From: Paulinella micropora
Lineage: Eukaryota > Cercozoa > Imbricatea > Euglyphida
NCBI GenBank assembly: GCA_009731375.1
Contig: BJOX01000328.1
Coordinates: forward strand, 492,655-552,122
DNA length: 59,468 nt
Direction of reading: 5' to 3'
Shown: piece after piece, positions 56,085 to 59,468 of the stretch
Numbering within the stretch: the stretch's first letter is position 1
Layout: each line of letters opens with the position of its first letter
Translations under genes and position numbers: made by a program
Notes under the pieces: model-generated
Databases searched by the model: none
Seen by the model: the letters and a program-made list of their open reading frames with translations, nothing else
What the model was told of the DNA's origin: nothing

Positions 56085-57830
56085 GTTTTGAAGGCGGATT
56101 GCTAGCTTCTATTCGCGTTAGGCGTTGAGAGGAAGAAAAGGCTGGGGAGCTTGGCAGCAGGTGATAAGGTAAATATGCTGAACACACAATCCAAGTTCAG
56201 GTTTGTGGTAGTCGAGCCATGTTGCTCGCCCTAGATGACTCTTAATCCAAAACTTTTGCCAATTTGTCCAGCTTGCAACCTCAGACCGGAACGTAACAAG
56301 TGCCTGAATTTCGGTAATGATATGATCTTAAAGATGATATTTCGACAAACATATTTGTTGCGTTAGCGCTGATAGTACGTGAAGATGATTTGACGCTTAT
56401 AGTGTTCTCGTCACTTTCGCAAGTTCCTCTAACACAAGAGGAGCAATTCTTGTTTCGAGTGTTCTTTTATTCCCACCCGCCCACCCTTTGCTACTATGTA
56501 ATTCCATATGAGCTTTGTTACTTGCAAACATGATACGGGACGGGCTGGTCTGGGAGAAAAGACAAGTGATAAAATAAGAACTGACGATACGGTAGTTGTG
56601 GTGTAAGTAACTGCGCTTGATAGTTGAAATTGCTTGTGAAAGGTGCTGATTTGTGTATTTGGGGAACGGGAAAAGGAACCGGGACCGATTGGAAAGTTGT
56701 CGGACTGGATCGCGTGATCACAGGTGGCGTTTTTGATAGTGCATGGGTAGAAAGATATAATAATAATAATAATAAAAAATTTCGAACGACTTACAGATTT
56801 TATGTCGGTTATGGGTCCCTGAGTATAGGAGGTGTTTCCGACTAGATAGTATCTGAATTTTTGGATTGATGAATTGTTGGGTTGCTGAATGTTACGGTTG
56901 TAATATGTTGACTTTTGTTTTTGTTTTTGTTGTTATATTTTGAAAATTATTTTCTTAATTATTTTTTTGCTATTTTTTGCCAGTACATAAACATGCATAA
57001 GTAAAAGCCTTTTAACATCTCAAGTTCAATTTAAGGACACGTTTGAACACAGTAGAGGGTCCTGCACACATAGACAGGTTGTATTGGAAGGTCAGGTAAA
57101 GCAGTAGTTCCTGTTTGTGTGAGCGCGTTGTCTGCTCGAAGCTTCAGCTGATTGATACGTAGTGCAGGTGTTGCTTATGTGAGTATGTGTTGTGGTGACA
57201 TAATGTACTTTAACAAAGATTGAAGTGTGTGTATGTAGAAATATCACTGACACAGTGTGGATGTTCGCGAGGTCGGGATGTAAGTGCGTGTGAGTCATTC
57301 TATTATAGATCTAGAGTGGGAGATATGTTTGACAGTGGTAGTGACTGGCTAAGGACTGCCGTTATGGTGTGGCTGATGCTTGTTATTGTCAGGTGTCACT
57401 GTAGTTTGGATTTATATACATCTGGAGGTGGTGTGAAGTGAGTTAGTGCATGTTCCTTATGTGTTCCTTGTGGTAGGTAGTGTGCTGTATTGTGATATCG
57501 ATGCGTAGTGTGACGATGGTAAGTATGATGAGTGTGCTTGAATGAGGCACTGTGAGTATATTGATAAGTCTGCTAACGTTATTTATTGAATGACTAGTTG
57601 TGTGGTTGTCCAAAGAGATGTGTAGGGGTGTGGTACTTTGAATGTGTGTATGATGATCGGTATGCATATTTGGACAACGTTGTTCATGACTGTGATGATA
57701 GTACTGTGGTACGTTATTTTGTTTGTTTTATGTGCTGATATCGTTTTTGAATGTGGTTGCAACTGTTTGGGTTACTGGCTCATGTAGGAGTTTCATATAG
57801 CATTTATAATTATTTCTGTGTTGGTTGACG
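56085..57830. other. Upstream region of the receptor, no gene recognised
   Basis: Sequence of ordinary complexity, T- and G-rich on the + strand from 57000 on. No frame longer than about 75 codons is convincing. It should contain the receptor promoter, but no clear element was identified. Confidence 0.5.
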
Positions 57831-57833
57831 GGA

Positions 57834-58617
57834 TTGCGATCACTACAAGTACGGAATACTATCACTAACTTTTTGTAGTGATGATCACTACAAAAAGTTA
57901 GTGATACATCACTAAAAAAACGTAGTGATCATCACTACAATAAGGAAAATTTTGAGGTAGTGATCATCACTATGCATCCATTGTCCTTAATTCAACAAAT
58001 GTAGTGATATCACTACGGCATCCCCTAGATTCTCCCTCATTACTAATGTAGTGATATCACTACCTCAAAATGGAAGTGTTTCCGGATGTAACGGTCGACT
58101 GCTGTGCAAAACGTAGTGATTTTAGTGATGATCACTTATTAAGTGATGATCACTAAAAAGTTAGTGCCCATCATTACATATTTAGTGACCGTCACTAGCA
58201 AGCACTGCTAGAACTCAATTTTTGAAAAAATAAAAGAAAATAGTGATGGTCACTAAGAATAAGTAGTGATGATCACTGTAATTTTTGAATTATGCATCAG
58301 TAAAAAGCTAGTGATGATCACTAAAAAAGTAGTGACCTCACTAGCAACAGTTTTTGAATGTATCTTCGCCAGTGTCTCTAGTGATCGTCACTACAAAAGT
58401 AGTGCCCATCACTTATGAATTGAGTGCTCGTCACTTAACTGTAAAAATTTTAATAAATCGACGAAACGTAGTGCCGATCACTACAAAAGATAGTGATGAT
58501 CACTACATTTTCGTAGTGTCCATCACTTACAAAAGGTAGTGATGGTCACTACACCACCGTAGTGCTCATCACTACATCCTGTTAGTGATTATCACTACAA
58601 ATGTAGTGCTCATCATT
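57834..58617. repeat. Array of about 24 dyads TAGTGNYNRTCACTA at about 22-bp spacing
   Basis: Dyad centres include 57883, 57907, 57930, 57965, 58009, 58056, 58130, 58149, 58169, 58190, 58248, 58271, 58316, 58337, 58386, 58407, 58428, 58476, 58498, 58521, 58544, 58567, 58590 and 58610. Outer arms AGTG and CACT are nearly fixed, the five central bases vary as [ACT][CT]N[AG]T, and the DNA between dyads is unrelated. Most spacings are 19-24 or 44-49 bp, that is two or four helical turns. This looks like binding sites for one dimeric protein, not a decaying satellite. Confidence 0.85.
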
Positions 58618-58635
58618 ACTAGTGTTAGTGTTTAA

Positions 58636-59468
58636 GTTCCCAGGCCCGGTTTCCAATTGGAAACGATATTAATTTACTTTCCGGCACAAGAAAAAATAAT
58701 AAAATGATATTTATTTATTGAAAATTACTTATATTATGAACAAACTAGACATAAAGTCATCAAAATTTTAATACAAAACTTAAAAATGAAAATGTTCTTC
58801 TCAGGCCGCCCCCTCACACCTAAGTCACACAAAAGACTGTTTCCAATTGGAAACGACATTAATAATCACCTGAAACAAACCCCCTTTTCTTTTTCCTCGG
58901 GTCTCCATGCTTAATGTGCCACGCATGACACCCGCGACCCTTAGTCCCACACAGCGGCATCTCGGGCCCGCAGGTCTCACAATAAAATGACGTGATGATC
59001 TTGGATGAACTTCCCTTAACAAACTTACATACCCTGCATCTGCGTCTTTTCGGCCTTGCGGTGGATTGATTCCACGACTCCCCTGCCTCCCTTTTGCGTC
59101 GAATTGCATCACTCATAGCCACCAGAGGGTACATAGCTAATTTCGTGTGAGGAAGGTTTGGTTCGGGACCTCGGAGGTTCTCGCTAGCCGGGCTAAGCAT
59201 AGCCCAATCAATCTCAGAGGCTTTTTTGGCTGTTAAGAGCTCGTTTGCAACCAAATTTTTGAAAAAGCCTGGCCTGGTGGTTCCTTTCGAACGCAGATAA
59301 GTAGAGATGGTCGTGGTACTGAAGTGCATGTAATGAAGGTAAGCGTTGGTCATAACAAAGTCCATCAAAATCAAGAAATCGTTAACTTTCCAATCCCGCA
59401 CAACGACATTCAAATTCATGTTTGCGTGCCCTTGACGAAGAGAGTTGAAGCGATCCACCGCATTGAAA
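58636..59468 (-). mobile_element. piggyBac-like transposon, 3' end (runs off the window)
   Basis: The transposase CDS is followed by a 3' region with two copies of the palindromic block GTTTCCAATTGGAAACGAYA (58649 and 58839). A TTAA at 58632-58635 sits at the edge of the dyad array and is the likely target-site boundary. The other end lies outside, so the duplication cannot be checked. Confidence 0.7.
58859..59468 (-). CDS. piggyBac-family (DDE_Tnp_1_7) transposase, C-terminal part
   Basis: The frame is open to the window edge; the N terminus and first catalytic Asp residues are outside. It reads NAVDRFNSLRQG, then ILMDFVMTNAYLHY (the last catalytic Asp with the family's N-A/S-Y motif), then a C-terminal zinc-binding region CRVCKF...FYCETCG...PLCGTKGRGCHAWHIKH. 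Such a Cys/His cluster is characteristic of piggyBac transposases. The stop is TAA at 58861-58859. No frameshift is visible, so the copy may be young. Confidence 0.88.
   Translation of the reverse strand, partial: FNAVDRFNSLRQGHANMNLNVVVRDWKVNDFLILMDFVMTNAYLHYMHFSTTTISTYLRSKGTTRPGFFKNLVANELLTAKKASEIDWAMLSPASENLRGPEPNLPHTKLAMYPLVAMSDAIRRKREAGESWNQSTARPKRRRCRVCKFVKGSSSKIITSFYCETCGPEMPLCGTKGRGCHAWHIKHGDPRKKKRGFVSGDY

Overview
The window is nuclear DNA of an intron-rich eukaryote: GT-AG introns, class C GPCR and VPS16 homologues, and three kinds of eukaryotic transposon (Penelope-like, endonuclease-bearing non-LTR, piggyBac). The taxon cannot be fixed; a protist or alga is likely. More than half of the sequence is simple repeat, chiefly (GATA)n, (AATC)n, (CT)n, (AT)n, (CATA)n and (GAACA)n. 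Six runs of N mark gaps.

Region 1 (1-29.0 kb, + strand) looks like junk but hides the 3' half of a VPS16 gene, a HOPS/CORVET tethering subunit. Exons of only 25-81 nt (1502 to 29016) join in frame, with matching phases, into a VPS16 C-terminal alpha-solenoid ending in a stop. The introns (0.3-4.2 kb) are almost pure microsatellite. They also carry arrays of truncated copies of the neighbouring exon edge with its splice site: copies upstream of an exon keep the 3' splice site, copies downstream keep the 5' splice site, and only one copy per array has both.

Region 2 (29.0-38.1 kb) holds two decayed, tandem, minus-strand Penelope-like retroelements. One has a GIY-YIG domain N-terminal to the RT, the permuted Naiad/Chlamys order. 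Long direct repeats flank them.

Region 3 (39.4-56.1 kb, - strand) is one 14-exon gene of about 2190 codons. It encodes a signal peptide, four (periplasmic-binding-protein-like + Cys-rich) modules, a GABA-B-like seven-helix domain and a Ser/Pro-rich tail. Several introns are made of (TTAC)n. Intron 3 (6 kb) is a (TATC)n array carrying, antisense, a broken non-LTR retrotransposon with a restriction-like endonuclease. Introns 2, 3 and 9 repeat the decoy-donor pattern of VPS16, so the phenomenon is genome-wide rather than gene-specific.

Region 4 (56.1-59.5 kb) has no recognised gene until the right edge. It contains about 24 dyads of consensus TAGTGNYNRTCACTA at roughly 22-bp spacing, abutting a TTAA and the 3' end of a piggyBac-like transposon that runs off the window.
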